Source: Herpetosiphonaceae bacterium
GTDB taxonomy: Bacteria; Chloroflexota; Chloroflexia; Chloroflexales; Kallotenuaceae
Reading direction: 5' to 3'
Assembly (NCBI GenBank): GCA_036374795.1
Contig: DASUTC010000232.1
Coordinates: forward strand, 1-35,470
DNA: 35,470 nucleotides
In this document: positions 1 through 9,600 of the stretch, in pieces
Layout of the letters: each line of letters begins with the position of its first letter
Numbering within the stretch: position 1 is the first letter of the stretch
Program-made: the position numbers and the translations under genes
Notes under the pieces: model-generated
The model's database searches: none
Told to the model about the DNA's origin: nothing
The model's input: the letters and a program-made list of their open reading frames with translations, nothing else

Positions 1-3000
1 CCGCACCGGGAAGATGCTGGTAAACCAGCCGACCGTGCGCGACAGATCGACCTCGTCGAAGAGATCTTCGCGTCCGTGGCCTTCCAGATCGAGCCGCAGC
101 ACCGGCGATTGCGCCCACTGCGCCCAGGCCAGCGCCAGCGCCGCCAGCAGCACATCGTTGATCCGAGTGTGATAGACGCGCGGCACCTCGTGGAGCAGCC
201 TGCTGGTATCGTCCGCGCTCAGGACCAGCTCGATCCGCTCCACCGAGGCCACTGTGTTGGCACCATCGGCCCGATCGACGGGCATGGGTGCGACCGGGAA
301 GCGTGCCGCAGCCCGCCAGTATGCCAGCTCATCGTGGAGCGCTGCTGATTGCGCATAGGCCGTCACGCGCTCGGCCCAGGCCTTGAAAGAGGTGGTCTTG
401 GCGGGGAGGACGACCGCGCTGCCCTGGGATAGTTGGCGGTAGCTCGCCTCCAGGTCGGCCAGCAAGATCCGCCAGGAGACGCCATCGACGGCCAGATGAT
501 GGATCACGAGCAGCAGCCGAGCAGGCTGTCCAGGTCCCAGGTCGAAGGCGGCAACGCGGAGCAGCGGCCCGGCTGAGAGATCGAGGCTGGCTTGTAGCTC
601 GGCGGCGGCTGCGGTGATCGCCGTAAGCTGCTCGTCGGGCGGAAGGCTGGCAAGGTCGATCGTCGTCACGATCGCCGCGTCATCCGGCCCGACGATCCGC
701 TGCTGCCAGCCGGTGGGCGTCGGCGTAACGCGCAGCCGCAGCGCGTCGTGGTGGGCGACGAGGTGCTGGACGGCCTGTTCCAGCAGCGCGGGATCGAGCG
801 GCTGCTGCACCTGGAGCAGCACCGCCTGATTGAAGTGCTGCGGCTCCGGCAGGTCCAGGGCGAAAAAGTAGTGCTGGATCGGCGTCAGCGGGACCGGACC
901 CGTGACGATTCCCTGCTCAGCCGCAGGCTCTAGGGATGGCTGCGCGACGGGCGCGAGCTGGGCGATGGTCTGGTATTGGAAGATCTGCTTGGGTGACAGG
1001 CGCAGCCCCGCCTGGCTTGCGCGAGCGATGATCTGCATGCTCAGGATCGAGTCGCCGCCAAGGGCGAAGAAGTTGTCATGCACGCTCACCCGTTCCAGTC
1101 CGAGCAGCTCGGCCCAGATCGCGGCGAGCTGGTGCTCTGCGTCCGTCCGAGGCCCGACGAACAGCTCTGTGGATGTCGGGCGATCCGGTGCCGGTAGTGC
1201 CCGGCGATCGAGCTTGCCGCTGGGCGTCTTCGGCAGCGAGTCGAGCACCACGAACGCGCTCGGCACCATGTAATCGGGGAGCTGCGCCGCCAGGATCTCA
1301 CGGAGTTCCGAGCTCAACGTTCGGAGGTTCGAGTTTTGAGTTTCGAGTGCTTGGCGCTCGCTTTGTTCCCCTACCACGTACGCCACCAGCCGCTTCGCCC
1401 CGATGGTACCCGCCGACTGATCTTCCCGCACCAGCACGACGACATCGCGCGCGGCGGGATGCTGCCGCAGCACGGCCTCGATCTCGCCCGGCTCGATGCG
1501 GAAGCCTCGGATCTTGACCTGATGGTCGATCCGCCCCAGGATCTCGACCGTTCCGTCGGCGCGCCAGCGGCCCAGGTCGCCGGTGCGGACCATGATCTGC
1601 CCGTCCTCGAACGGACACGGCACGAAGCGCTCCCCCGTGAGGTCGGGGCGGTACAGGTAGCCGCGCGACACGCTCGCGCCGGATACACAGACCTCGCCCG
1701 CGATGCCGATCGGCTGCGGCTGCTGGTGCTGGTCGAGGATGTAGATCCGGTTGTTGTGCAGCGGCCTGCCGACCGTGATCGGCTGGCCGAGGTCGGCGGC
1801 GCGGATACCGCCCAGGAGATTGATGTCGCTGATCTCGGTCAGGCCGTAGATGTTGACGATCTCGACGGCTGGACCAAGCTGGCTGAAGACGGATTGCAGG
1901 AGCCGCTGCTCGATCTTCTCGCCGCCGATCAGCAGGTAGCGCAGCGCGTTGGGCGGCTGCTCCGGCGCGACCTCGTTCAGCACGGCCTGCATGTAGGAGG
2001 GCACCGCGTCGAGCAGGTGGATCTGGTGGTCGTCGAGGTAGCGGAGCAGGGCGCGGCTGTCGAGCTTGACCGCATCGGGGATGATGTGCAGCGTGCGGCC
2101 AAAAAAGAGCGTCGGGAAGATCTGGTTGACCGAAATATCGAAGCTGATCGAGGTGATCAGGCCGGTCGTTTGGACGGCGGGATCGTCGAAGTAGGCGCGC
2201 AGACCGAAGACCAGATTGATCAAGCCGCGCTGCGTGACCATCACGCCTTTTGGTCGGCCCGTCGAGCCGGAGGTAAAGATGATGTAGGCCAGGTGCTCCG
2301 GCTGCACCGTGCGCGGCGGATTGGTGGTCGGCTGCGGCGCCAGGGTGTGCCAATCGGCGTCGAGGCAAAACACCTGCGCCGTGTGTTCGGGTAAGCGCGC
2401 GACCAGCGCGGCCTGGGTCAGAATCACCGGCGCGCGGGTGTGGCTCAGCATATAGGCCAGGCGCTCTTGAGGATAGGCCGGGTCCAGGGGCACATACGCG
2501 CCGCCCGCTTTGAGGATGGCGAGCATGCCGACGATCATCTCCAAGGAGCGCTCGACACACAGCGCGACCAGCACATCGGGACCGACGCCCTGCGCCCGCA
2601 GATAATGCGCCAGTTGATTCGCCCGCGTGTTCAGCTCAGCATACGTCAGCGCCGCACCCGCGAAGACGATTGCGGCGGTGTAGGGCGTGCGCGCGGCCTG
2701 GGCCTCGATCAGCTCATGCACGGCGGCAGCGCGCGGATACTCCGCCTCAGAGCGGTTCCAGTCGATCAACATCTGCTGGCGCTCGTCCTCGCTCAGCAGC
2801 GGCAGCTCGGCGATGCGCTGGTCGATGTCGGCCACCACGCCTTCAAGAAGCGTCTGGAAGTGGCGAAGCAGCCGCTGGATCGTGGCCGCCTCGAACAGTT
2901 CCGTCTTGTACTCCGCGACCGCGCGCAGCCCATCGGGCGTCTCGGTCAGCGACAGCGTCAGATCGAACTTCGAGGTTCCGTTGTCGACACGAACAAACTC

Positions 3001-4236
3001 CATCTCCAGGTCGCGCTGTCCCTGCGCGGGAACTGGCGCATTCTGCATGACGAACATCACCTGGAACAGCGGCGTGTGGCTGGGATCGCGCGGGGGCCGC
3101 AGCTCCTCGACCAACTGCTCGAAGGGCACGTTCTGGTGCGCATAGGCACCGAGCATCATGTCCCGTGTTCGCTGGAGGAACGCGCGAAAGGTGGGATTGC
3201 CCGACAGGTCGCTGCGCAGGAGCAAGGTGTTGAGGAAGAAGCCCATCAACGCTTCGATGTCAACAACATCGCGGTTGGCGATGACGGAGCCGGTGATGAT
3301 GTCCTCTTCGCCGGTATAGCGGTAGAGCAGGGTTTGAAAGGCAGCAAACAGCGTCATAAACAACGTCGTGCCTTCGGCCTGGCTCAGGGCCTGGAGCTGC
3401 TGGGAAAGCGCCGCAGGGATCTGATGGTAGCCCAGCGCTCCCTGGTAGCTCAACAGGTGTGGACGTGGGTGGTCGCTCGGCAGCTCCAGCACAGGCAGGC
3501 TCCCGCCAAGCTGGCGTTTCCAGTAGGCGAGCTGTGCTTGCAGCACGTCGCCTTGCAGCCAGGCGCGCTGCCAGATTGCGAAGTCGGGGTACTGCACCGG
3601 CAGCTCCGGCAGCGGCGACGGTCGGCCCTGCACAAAGGCATCGTACAGCACCGTCAGCTCACGTAAAAACAACCCGACCGACCAGGCATCGAAGACGGCA
3701 TGGTGAATATTCAGCAGAAACACGTGCTCCTGGTCGGCCAGCCACAAAAGCTCGGCGCGCAGCAGCGGGCCATGCTCCACGTCGAAGCGGTATTGAGCGT
3801 GCTCCAGGGTCAGGCGCTGCACCTCCGCCGCGCGGTCGGCGCGCGGCAGGCTGCGCAGGTCGGTCAGGGGCAGCGGAACGGCGAGCGACGGAGCCACGAT
3901 CTGCCGGGGCTGTCCATTCACGACACGAAAGGTGGTGCGCAGCGCTTCGTGACGCCGCACGATCTCATTCAGGCTCCGCTGGAAGGCAGCGATCGACAGA
4001 TGGCCCTTCAGGCGCACCGCAAACGGAATATTCGACGCAGGATTGCCAGGCTCCCAGCGGTCGAGCACCCACATGCGCAATTGGGCAAGCGAGAGCGGGA
4101 TGTCAGCGTTCGGATCGCGGCGGGGTATCACCCGTTGGCTGTCGGGATCGACTCCCTCATCTTCGAGCAGATACGCGAATAGCTCAAGGTCCTCGGCTGA
4201 GAGGCCAGTGGTTGGTGTCATACCGTCGCTTTGCAT
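1..4236 (-). CDS. Nonribosomal peptide synthetase, C-A-T-E module (3' end beyond the left edge)
   Basis: The reading frame is open from an ATG at 4236 to base 1, giving 1412 codons with no stop in the window. Order of domains: condensation (aa ~35-460, HHAVFDAWS near aa 177, with Ala where Gly is usual), adenylation (~480-1000; A3 FTSGSTGRPKG near 659, A5 YGLTEIS near 799, A10 LPKTPSGKLDRRAL), thiolation (LGGDSI near 1062) and epimerization (~1110 to edge; HHLAVDGVSWRIL near 1248 and VGWFTSIFPV at the very edge). The module should activate one amino acid, condense it with the upstream chain and set the D configuration. Aligning the pocket by eye to GrsA gives D-I-N-D-L-G-I-D-I, which I cannot match to a substrate. 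GAGGG sits 4-5 nt before ATG 4236; the in-frame ATG at 4221 has no Shine-Dalgarno. It follows the C-T gene by 73 nt and is probably co-transcribed. An ending in E implies another module or protein to the left. Confidence 0.95.
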   Translation of the reverse strand, partial: MQSDGMTPTTGLSAEDLELFAYLLEDEGVDPDSQRVIPRRDPNADIPLSLAQLRMWVLDRWEPGNPASNIPFAVRLKGHLSIAAFQRSLNEIVRRHEALRTTFRVVNGQPRQIVAPSLAVPLPLTDLRSLPRADRAAEVQRLTLEHAQYRFDVEHGPLLRAELLWLADQEHVFLLNIHHAVFDAWSVGLFLRELTVLYDAFVQGRPSPLPELPVQYPDFAIWQRAWLQGDVLQAQLAYWKRQLGGSLPVLELPSDHPRPHLLSYQGALGYHQIPAALSQQLQALSQAEGTTLFMTLFAAFQTLLYRYTGEEDIITGSVIANRDVVDIEALMGFFLNTLLLRSDLSGNPTFRAFLQRTRDMMLGAYAHQNVPFEQLVEELRPPRDPSHTPLFQVMFVMQNAPVPAQGQRDLEMEFVRVDNGTSKFDLTLSLTETPDGLRAVAEYKTELFEAATIQRLLRHFQTLLEGVVADIDQRIAELPLLSEDERQQMLIDWNRSEAEYPRAAAVHELIEAQAARTPYTAAIVFAGAALTYAELNTRANQLAHYLRAQGVGPDVLVALCVERSLEMIVGMLAILKAGGAYVPLDPAYPQERLAYMLSHTRAPVILTQAALVARLPEHTAQVFCLDADWHTLAPQPTTNPPRTVQPEHLAYIIFTSGSTGRPKGVMVTQRGLINLVFGLRAYFDDPAVQTTGLITSISFDISVNQIFPTLFFGRTLHIIPDAVKLDSRALLRYLDDHQIHLLDAVPSYMQAVLNEVAPEQPPNALRYLLIGGEKIEQRLLQSVFSQLGPAVEIVNIYGLTEISDINLLGGIRAADLGQPITVGRPLHNNRIYILDQHQQPQPIGIAGEVCVSGASVSRGYLYRPDLTGERFVPCPFEDGQIMVRTGDLGRWRADGTVEILGRIDHQVKIRGFRIEPGEIEAVLRQHPAARDVVVLVREDQSAGTIGAKRLVAYVVGEQSERQALETQNSNLRTLSSELREILAAQLPDYMVPSAFVVLDSLPKTPSGKLDRRALPAPDRPTSTELFVGPRTDAEHQLAAIWAELLGLERVSVHDNFFALGGDSILSMQIIARASQAGLRLSPKQIFQYQTIAQLAPVAQPSLEPAAEQGIVTGPVPLTPIQHYFFALDLPEPQHFNQAVLLQVQQPLDPALLEQAVQHLVAHHDALRLRVTPTPTGWQQRIVGPDDAAIVTTIDLASLPPDEQLTAITAAAAELQASLDLSAGPLLRVAAFDLGPGQPARLLLVIHHLAVDGVSWRILLADLEASYRQLSQGSAVVLPAKTTSFKAWAERVTAYAQSAALHDELAYWRAAARFPVAPMPVDRADGANTVASVERIELVLSADDTSRLLHEVPRVYHTRINDVLLAALALAWAQWAQSPVLRLDLEGHGREDLFDEVDLSRTVGWFTSIFPVR
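1306..1347. repeat. Heptanucleotide tandem repeat inside the NRPS adenylation domain
   Basis: Four contiguous 7-mers of the form (T/G)T(T/C)(C/T)(G/T)(A/G)G occupy 1320-1347 (TTCGGAG, GTTCGAG, TTTTGAG, TTTCGAG). A fifth related copy, TTCCGAG, lies at 1306-1312. In the coding direction they read as CTCGAAA-like units and encode a Gln/Asn/Ser/Leu-rich stretch around aa 963-977, in the linker between adenylation motifs A8 and A9. The linker looks roughly 10-15 residues longer than usual, and the frame is kept. Such heptads are normally intergenic, so an in-frame copy in a domain linker looks like a tolerated insertion or expansion. Confidence 0.6.
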
Positions 4237-4259
4237 ATTCCCTCACTTCACTTGCTTCT

Positions 4260-4284
4260 GCCGGAGCGTTGTCGCTCCTCCGGC
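4260..4284. other. Intergenic hairpin between the two NRPS genes
   Basis: GCCGGAG (4260-4266) pairs with CTCCGGC (4278-4284) over an 11-nt loop. A competing stem, GGAGCG (4263-4268) with CGCTCC (4273-4278), overlaps it with a 4-nt loop. No T-run follows on either strand, so it is not a standard intrinsic terminator. It lies in the 73-nt gap before the C-A-T-E gene and could influence mRNA processing or translation there; this role is inference only. Confidence 0.35.
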
Positions 4285-4309
4285 GCTATCGACGGTGTTG
4301 TCCACCTAT

Positions 4310-6463
4310 TCATGCACGCTGGCTGCGCTCACGCCGCTTCTGATCGAGGAGCTGGCGCTTCTCCTCAGGCGATGCGCTCCGCAGGCGCTGGAGCACCCGC
4401 GCGATCGTCTCGGTCTGGCCCGGTCGCGCCTCGTGGGCTACGATCAGCTCAGCCATGGCCGCTACCGTGGTCGCCTCGAACAAGCTGCGCATCGGCAGAT
4501 CAACCTTGAACGTTTCACGCACCCGCGTAATCAAGCGAGCCGCGCTGAGCGAGTGCCCGCCCAGCGCAAAGAAATCGTCATCCACGCCGATCCGCTCATG
4601 GCCGATGATGCTCATCCAGATGATCGCCAGCTCTTCCTCGATCGGCGTGCGCGGCGCAACATACGGCGCTGCCTGTGCCGTGGTCGCGCCTTCCAGGGTC
4701 GGCGCGGTCACTATCTCCAGGGTGCCATCGGCGCGGTAGCGCGCGCGGCGATCAGTTGTGTACAGACGCGCGTCGGGCGAGGCGCAAAACGGGTGCGGCA
4801 CGGCCCGCGCCGGATCATGCTCATGGCTGGACGAGCGATCTACGGATTGGCCGGTGTCGCTGAGATACACATCGCCCGGCACGCCGATCGGCACAAGCTG
4901 GCGGTTGCGGTCGAGCAGATAGATCTGCGCGTCGTCGCTCCACGCCAGGAGCTGCTGCCGCTCCGCGTCAGTCAGAATCGGCAGCGCCGAAATGCGCTGA
5001 TCGGCGTCGCTGACGATGCTTTGGAGCAGCGTGTGGTAGTGCTCCAGCATGCGGCTGACGGTGGCGGCATCGAACACATCGGTGTTGTACAGCAGCGTTG
5101 CGGCGAGGCCCTGCTCGTGCTCGCGGATCGAAAGCGACAGATCGAAGCGCGCTGTGCCGAGATCTACATTGATCGGCTGCAACGTCAGCCCGCCCTGCTC
5201 CACGACGGGCCGGGGCGCGTTTTGCAGCGCGAACATGACCTGAAAGAGCGGGCTACGGCTCATGTTCTGGCTGGGCTGAAACTCCTCAACCAGTCGCTCG
5301 AACGGCAGCTCGTGATACTCATAGGCCCGCAGCGTGGTTGCGCGCACCCGTCCGAGCAGCTCGCGAAACGTTGGATCGCCCGTCAGGTCGCCGTGCAGCA
5401 CCAGCATGTTGTTGAAAAAGCCGATCATACCTTCAAGCTCATCCTGGTTGCGGTTGGCGATCGGTGAGCCGACCAGGATATTCGGCTGGCCGCTGTAGCG
5501 ATGGAGCAGGCTTTGGAAGGCCGCCAGCAGCGTCATAAACAGCGTCGTGCCCTCGCGCGTGCTGAGCGCGCTCAGCGCGTCGGTGAGCGGCCTGAGGATG
5601 TGCAGCGGCAGCTTGGCGCCGTTGGCGGTGAAGCTCGGCACCGACGAGCGCGGTCGGTCGGTCGGCAGGTCGAGCGCTGTGACGTTGCCGCCCAACGCTT
5701 CCTTCCAGTAGGCAAGCAGCCGCTCAAGCAGCGCGCCCTGGAGCCGCTGCCGCTGCCACGCTGCGTAATCGGCGTACTGGATCGGCAGCGGGGTGCCCAC
5801 CCGGCCCAGCGGCGCGGGCGCACCGGCGACGAAGGCGGGATAGAGCGCCGCGATCTCACGCAGCAGGATGCCCATCGACCAGCCATCGAAGACGATATGG
5901 TGCAGCGTCAGCGCCAGCAGGTGGCTGTGCTCGTCGCGCCGGACCAGCACGCCCCGCACCAGCGGGCCACGCGCCAGATCGAACGGCTGCTGCGCGTCGG
6001 CGATCACCAGTTGCAGCGCTGCCGCCTCACGCTCCGGCGCTGGCAGATCTTCCACGCTGCTGCGTGCCAGCCGCAGCTGCAGCTCCGGCGCGACGACCTG
6101 CGCTGGCGCGCCATCGATGCTGGCGAAGGTGGTGCGCAAGATCTCGTGGCGGCGGATGATCTCGTTCAGGCTGCGCTCCAGGGCGTCTATGTCGAGCGGA
6201 CCATCGAGCCGCAGCACCAGCGGCATGTTGTAGAACGGGCTGCCGGGCTGAAACTGATCCAGCAGCCACAGCCGCTGCTGGCCGAACGAGAGCGGCGCTG
6301 GTCCTGCCGTGGTGCGTCGCGGGATGGTACCACGCTCAGCAGGCGGAGTTTCATCGGCTGCGGCAGCGCGTGCCGCTTCCGCAGCCTGCTTGTGCGCGAG
6401 CAATTCCAGCAGCCTGCGCTGCTCCGGCGATAGCGTTGCGAGTTGTGTCTGAATATCGCTCAT
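4310..6463 (-). CDS. NRPS C-T protein with a nearly deleted adenylation domain
   Basis: The protein has 717 aa. After an N-terminal linker of the type LSPEQRRLLELLAHK (aa ~10-25) comes a complete condensation domain (aa ~55-495; LSFGQQRLW, HHIVFDGWS near 190, GFFNNMLVL, ELPFERLVEEF). Where ~500 residues of adenylation domain should follow, only ~80 are present (aa ~508-590). They match the A6-A7 stretch: IYLLDRNRQLVPIGVPGDVY, then RLYTT, then YRADGTLEI. Motifs A1-A5 and A8-A10 are gone and TGDL is scrambled. A normal thiolation domain follows (DDFFALGGHSL, Ser near 637) plus a charged C-terminal tail. It can condense and carry but cannot activate an amino acid in cis. A separate adenylating enzyme would have to load the T domain, or it only passes the chain on. 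Start ATG 6463 has GAGG 7 nt upstream. It lies 175 nt after PKS-B, same strand. Confidence 0.93.
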   Translation of the reverse strand: MSDIQTQLATLSPEQRRLLELLAHKQAAEAARAAAADETPPAERGTIPRRTTAGPAPLSFGQQRLWLLDQFQPGSPFYNMPLVLRLDGPLDIDALERSLNEIIRRHEILRTTFASIDGAPAQVVAPELQLRLARSSVEDLPAPEREAAALQLVIADAQQPFDLARGPLVRGVLVRRDEHSHLLALTLHHIVFDGWSMGILLREIAALYPAFVAGAPAPLGRVGTPLPIQYADYAAWQRQRLQGALLERLLAYWKEALGGNVTALDLPTDRPRSSVPSFTANGAKLPLHILRPLTDALSALSTREGTTLFMTLLAAFQSLLHRYSGQPNILVGSPIANRNQDELEGMIGFFNNMLVLHGDLTGDPTFRELLGRVRATTLRAYEYHELPFERLVEEFQPSQNMSRSPLFQVMFALQNAPRPVVEQGGLTLQPINVDLGTARFDLSLSIREHEQGLAATLLYNTDVFDAATVSRMLEHYHTLLQSIVSDADQRISALPILTDAERQQLLAWSDDAQIYLLDRNRQLVPIGVPGDVYLSDTGQSVDRSSSHEHDPARAVPHPFCASPDARLYTTDRRARYRADGTLEIVTAPTLEGATTAQAAPYVAPRTPIEEELAIIWMSIIGHERIGVDDDFFALGGHSLSAARLITRVRETFKVDLPMRSLFEATTVAAMAELIVAHEARPGQTETIARVLQRLRSASPEEKRQLLDQKRRERSQRA

Positions 6464-6518
6464 TTCGTGTCCTCAGGAGGTAGCGTCAGGATCATGGCGG
6501 CGTTGTGGTCCACGTGCT

Positions 6519-6541
6519 CAGGGCTGCATGGCGCAGCCCTG
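6519..6541. other. Perfect 9-bp hairpin between PKS-B and the C-T gene
   Basis: CAGGGCTGC (6519-6527) and GCAGCCCTG (6533-6541) form a perfect stem over a 5-nt loop, in the 175-nt gap between the PKS-B stop and the next start. No U-tract follows on either strand, so full termination is unlikely. It could be a pause or attenuation site, or an RNA-processing or stability element that sets the ratio of the downstream NRPS to the PKS. Function is inferred. Confidence 0.45.
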
Positions 6542-6638
6542 TACTCGAATGCTCGCAGGTCTGGATCATAGCGGTGCGGCTCGCGCGGCGACGCAGCATG
6601 CCGGAGCGATTCCTGCGCCGCCCGCGCCGCGATCCCGA

Positions 6639-9600
6639 CTATACGTGCGACGTACTGCTCTCCATCGCGGCGAGCATGGCCTGGACCTCTTCGGGCGAGA
6701 GCTGCTGCACCGACGCCAGCAGGTCCGTCAGCTGGTTCGCGCCCACCAGATCCAGCAGGCGTTGCTCGTCGGACGCGGATGCCGACTCGGCGGGCAGCTC
6801 ATAGCCCAGTGCGGCAGCAAGCTGCTGCGCTGGCTCGCCAAGCCGCCACGGCAGCTTCACGCGGCGCCAGGTTTCGCTCAGCGTGGCATCGACGGTGTCG
6901 TGCTTGAGGATGTTTGGGTCGCCAATGCCGGAGATCATGCGCTCGCGCTTGTTGTCGTACGGCTGAATCACCGCCGGATCGTAGGGCAGTTCGAGGAAGT
7001 CGCACACGCGGCGCATGGTCGCCTCCGGCTGGCTGACGAGCTGCTCGTAGTAGACCCGCAGATGTCGCTCGTCGTCGACCTGTTGAAGAAACGTCAGCAG
7101 GTTGCGGTTGCTCGTCGCCCACACTTTTTCCGCCACCACAAACGGGTCGACCTCATCGGAGCCGTAGAGCACCGGGCTAAACAGCTTGTCGAGCCGGATG
7201 CGCACCATCGACTCGATCACGGCGTAGGGATGCCGCACCAGATGGATGTACTTGGGCCGGTCGAAGATTGCTTCGGCGCGCTGCAACGTTTCCAGGCTCA
7301 TGGTGTACGAGGGCGATTTGTCCACCAGGATACGCGGTGCCGAAAGCTGCTGGAGCCGGGCATACACCTCGTAGATCGGCGTGTCCTGCGCCACCAGATC
7401 ATCCATATAGGCTTTAGCGGCCTCTGAGTCGCGGCCCAGCAGCTCCGTAAAGGTCCACTGCAAGCCCTGCGCGGCCCAGTGGAAGCCGTGACCATAGCTG
7501 GGGTCGGTCAGGCTGCGCCGCCACTCGCGCATGGTGTCATACCAGAGAATGCCAAGTTCAGGCGGCGAGTGCAGCGCGGGATGGCCCGCAAGCATGACCC
7601 GGAACAGGGTCGAGCCGGAGCGCACACAGGAGTGCGAGAACACGATCGGCGCGTTCTTGCGGGCGGGCCTGACCAGCAGCGGGCGTTTGACGCGCTCCTC
7701 CAGGTGCGAGCGCGCCTCGTACTGGGCATAGTGCGATACCGGCGCGGTGATCGTGTTGTGCTTCAGATGCGCTAAACGGTCAAGCTCCGACGCGGTGAAG
7801 CGGGCCGTCTGCTCGATCGAGCGCAGCTTGATCGTCTCGTGCGGATACACGATCAGCCCAAAGTCCTGCTCGAAATGCCACTGCACATCGCCAACAATCG
7901 CATCCAGATCACATCCGTTGAGATCGCCCGTGGCCGGGATCTGATCCGCCTCGACGTTCAGCGCCCTGGCGATGTTCTTTTTCCAGTACGCTTCCAGCAG
8001 GCGTTGTCGCTCGGTGCCGGTGGCGGCACGCACCAACTCCTTGATCGGCTTCTCGGCGCTAGCGGCCTTCTCCAGGTACGCCTGCTCGATCACCTGGGCC
8101 ATGCCCGCCACTGTTGGATGATCGAACAGGCTACGGATGGAAAGCTCGACCTGATAGATCCGGTGGAGCTTGTTGGTCAACTGGGTGATCAGCAGCGAGT
8201 GTCCGCCCAGATCGAAGAAGCTGTCGTACACGCCGACCTGCTCGATGCCCAGAATCTGCTGCCACACCGCAGCTACGCTCTCCTCGAACTGGTTGCGCGG
8301 CGCAACATACGCGGTTGCGAGCACCGGGCGGGCATGACCGGCGCGGCTGGCGAGCGCGCGCGCCTGCTCCTGCGCCTCGATGAGCATGGCGCGCGTCATG
8401 GCGTGCAGGGTGCTGATGCGCGTCGGCAGATCGCGGGTGGAAACGATCACCTGCGGCGCGGTGCTTTGTGCCAGGATGCGGTCGAAGAGCTGCACGCCCT
8501 CGCCGGGCAAGATGCCGCTGTGGAGCATCTGCTCGTGCATCGCCAGCATTTCCGGCGGCACGTCGGTGTTGACGGCCATGCCGACATCGCGCCAGGTGTC
8601 CCAGTTGGCCGTGACGGTGAAGGCTCCGCCGCGCGCCGCCTGCCGGTGCGCAAACGCATCGAGAAAGGCGTTTGCGGCAGCATAATCGGCCTGACCAAGC
8701 TCGCCAACCATGGAGGTGAGCGACGAGCACAGCAGCATGAAGTCGAGCGGCAGGTCGCGGCAGGCGGCTTCCAGCGCCAGCAGGCCGTGCGTTTTTGGCG
8801 CAAGCACGCGCTCGATCACCTCTGGCGTTTTGAGCTGGATCACGCCGCCGCCCGCAACGCCTGCCGCATGAATCACGCCGTGGAGCGTACCAAACCGGTC
8901 GATCACCTGCGCGACCACCGCGCGCATCTGCGCGGCATCGGTGACATCGGCGCTGATCACCAGCACCTCGGCGCCGTGCGCTTCCAGGTTTTGCACCTGG
9001 CGAAGCTTGCGACTGGTCGCGTCCGTGTCAGGGAGCGTATCGAGCATCTCGGCCCACTGCGCGCGCGCCGGGAAGGTCGAGCGGCCAACCAGCACCAGCT
9101 TTGCCTGCGCGGTTCGCGCCAGATGCTCGGCGAGCGTCAAGCCAATGCCGCCCAGGCCGCCGGTGATCAGATAGACCCCGCCCTGGCGCACACGTGGCGG
9201 GCGGCCCGGCGCTGCCGTGAGGCGTGTCGGCTCTATGGTCTGTGCCCAGCGCCGCGCTCCACGGTACGCGATGATCACGTCCGACGATTCGGTCTGTGTT
9301 TCGGCTAGAATCTGATCGGCGAGCGCGTCGACGATCTGTGGCGTTGCGCGCGGCATAACCACGTCCAGGCTGCGGCAGGTGATCTGGAGGTATTCGCGCG
9401 GAATGACGCGGCAGGGTCCCAGCAGCGTCGCTTTCTCAGGACGCAGCTCCTCGCCGCCGGCGACATCGTGGAGCTGGTTGGAGACAACCATGAGGTCGAC
9501 TGGTGCTGCAAGCTCCTCGCCGCCAAGCGCCTGTGCCAGCGCAATCAGGCTGGAGAAGCCAAGCGCCTGCATGCGCTGGAAGGTGTCGCTCGCGGCATCC

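Noticed and set aside
1336-3666. Long plus-strand frames opposite the NRPS gene (1336-2394, 2440-3666)
   Set aside because: They are mirror frames of a gene with complete C-A-T-E motifs. They are His/Arg/Gln-rich and have no recognisable domain.
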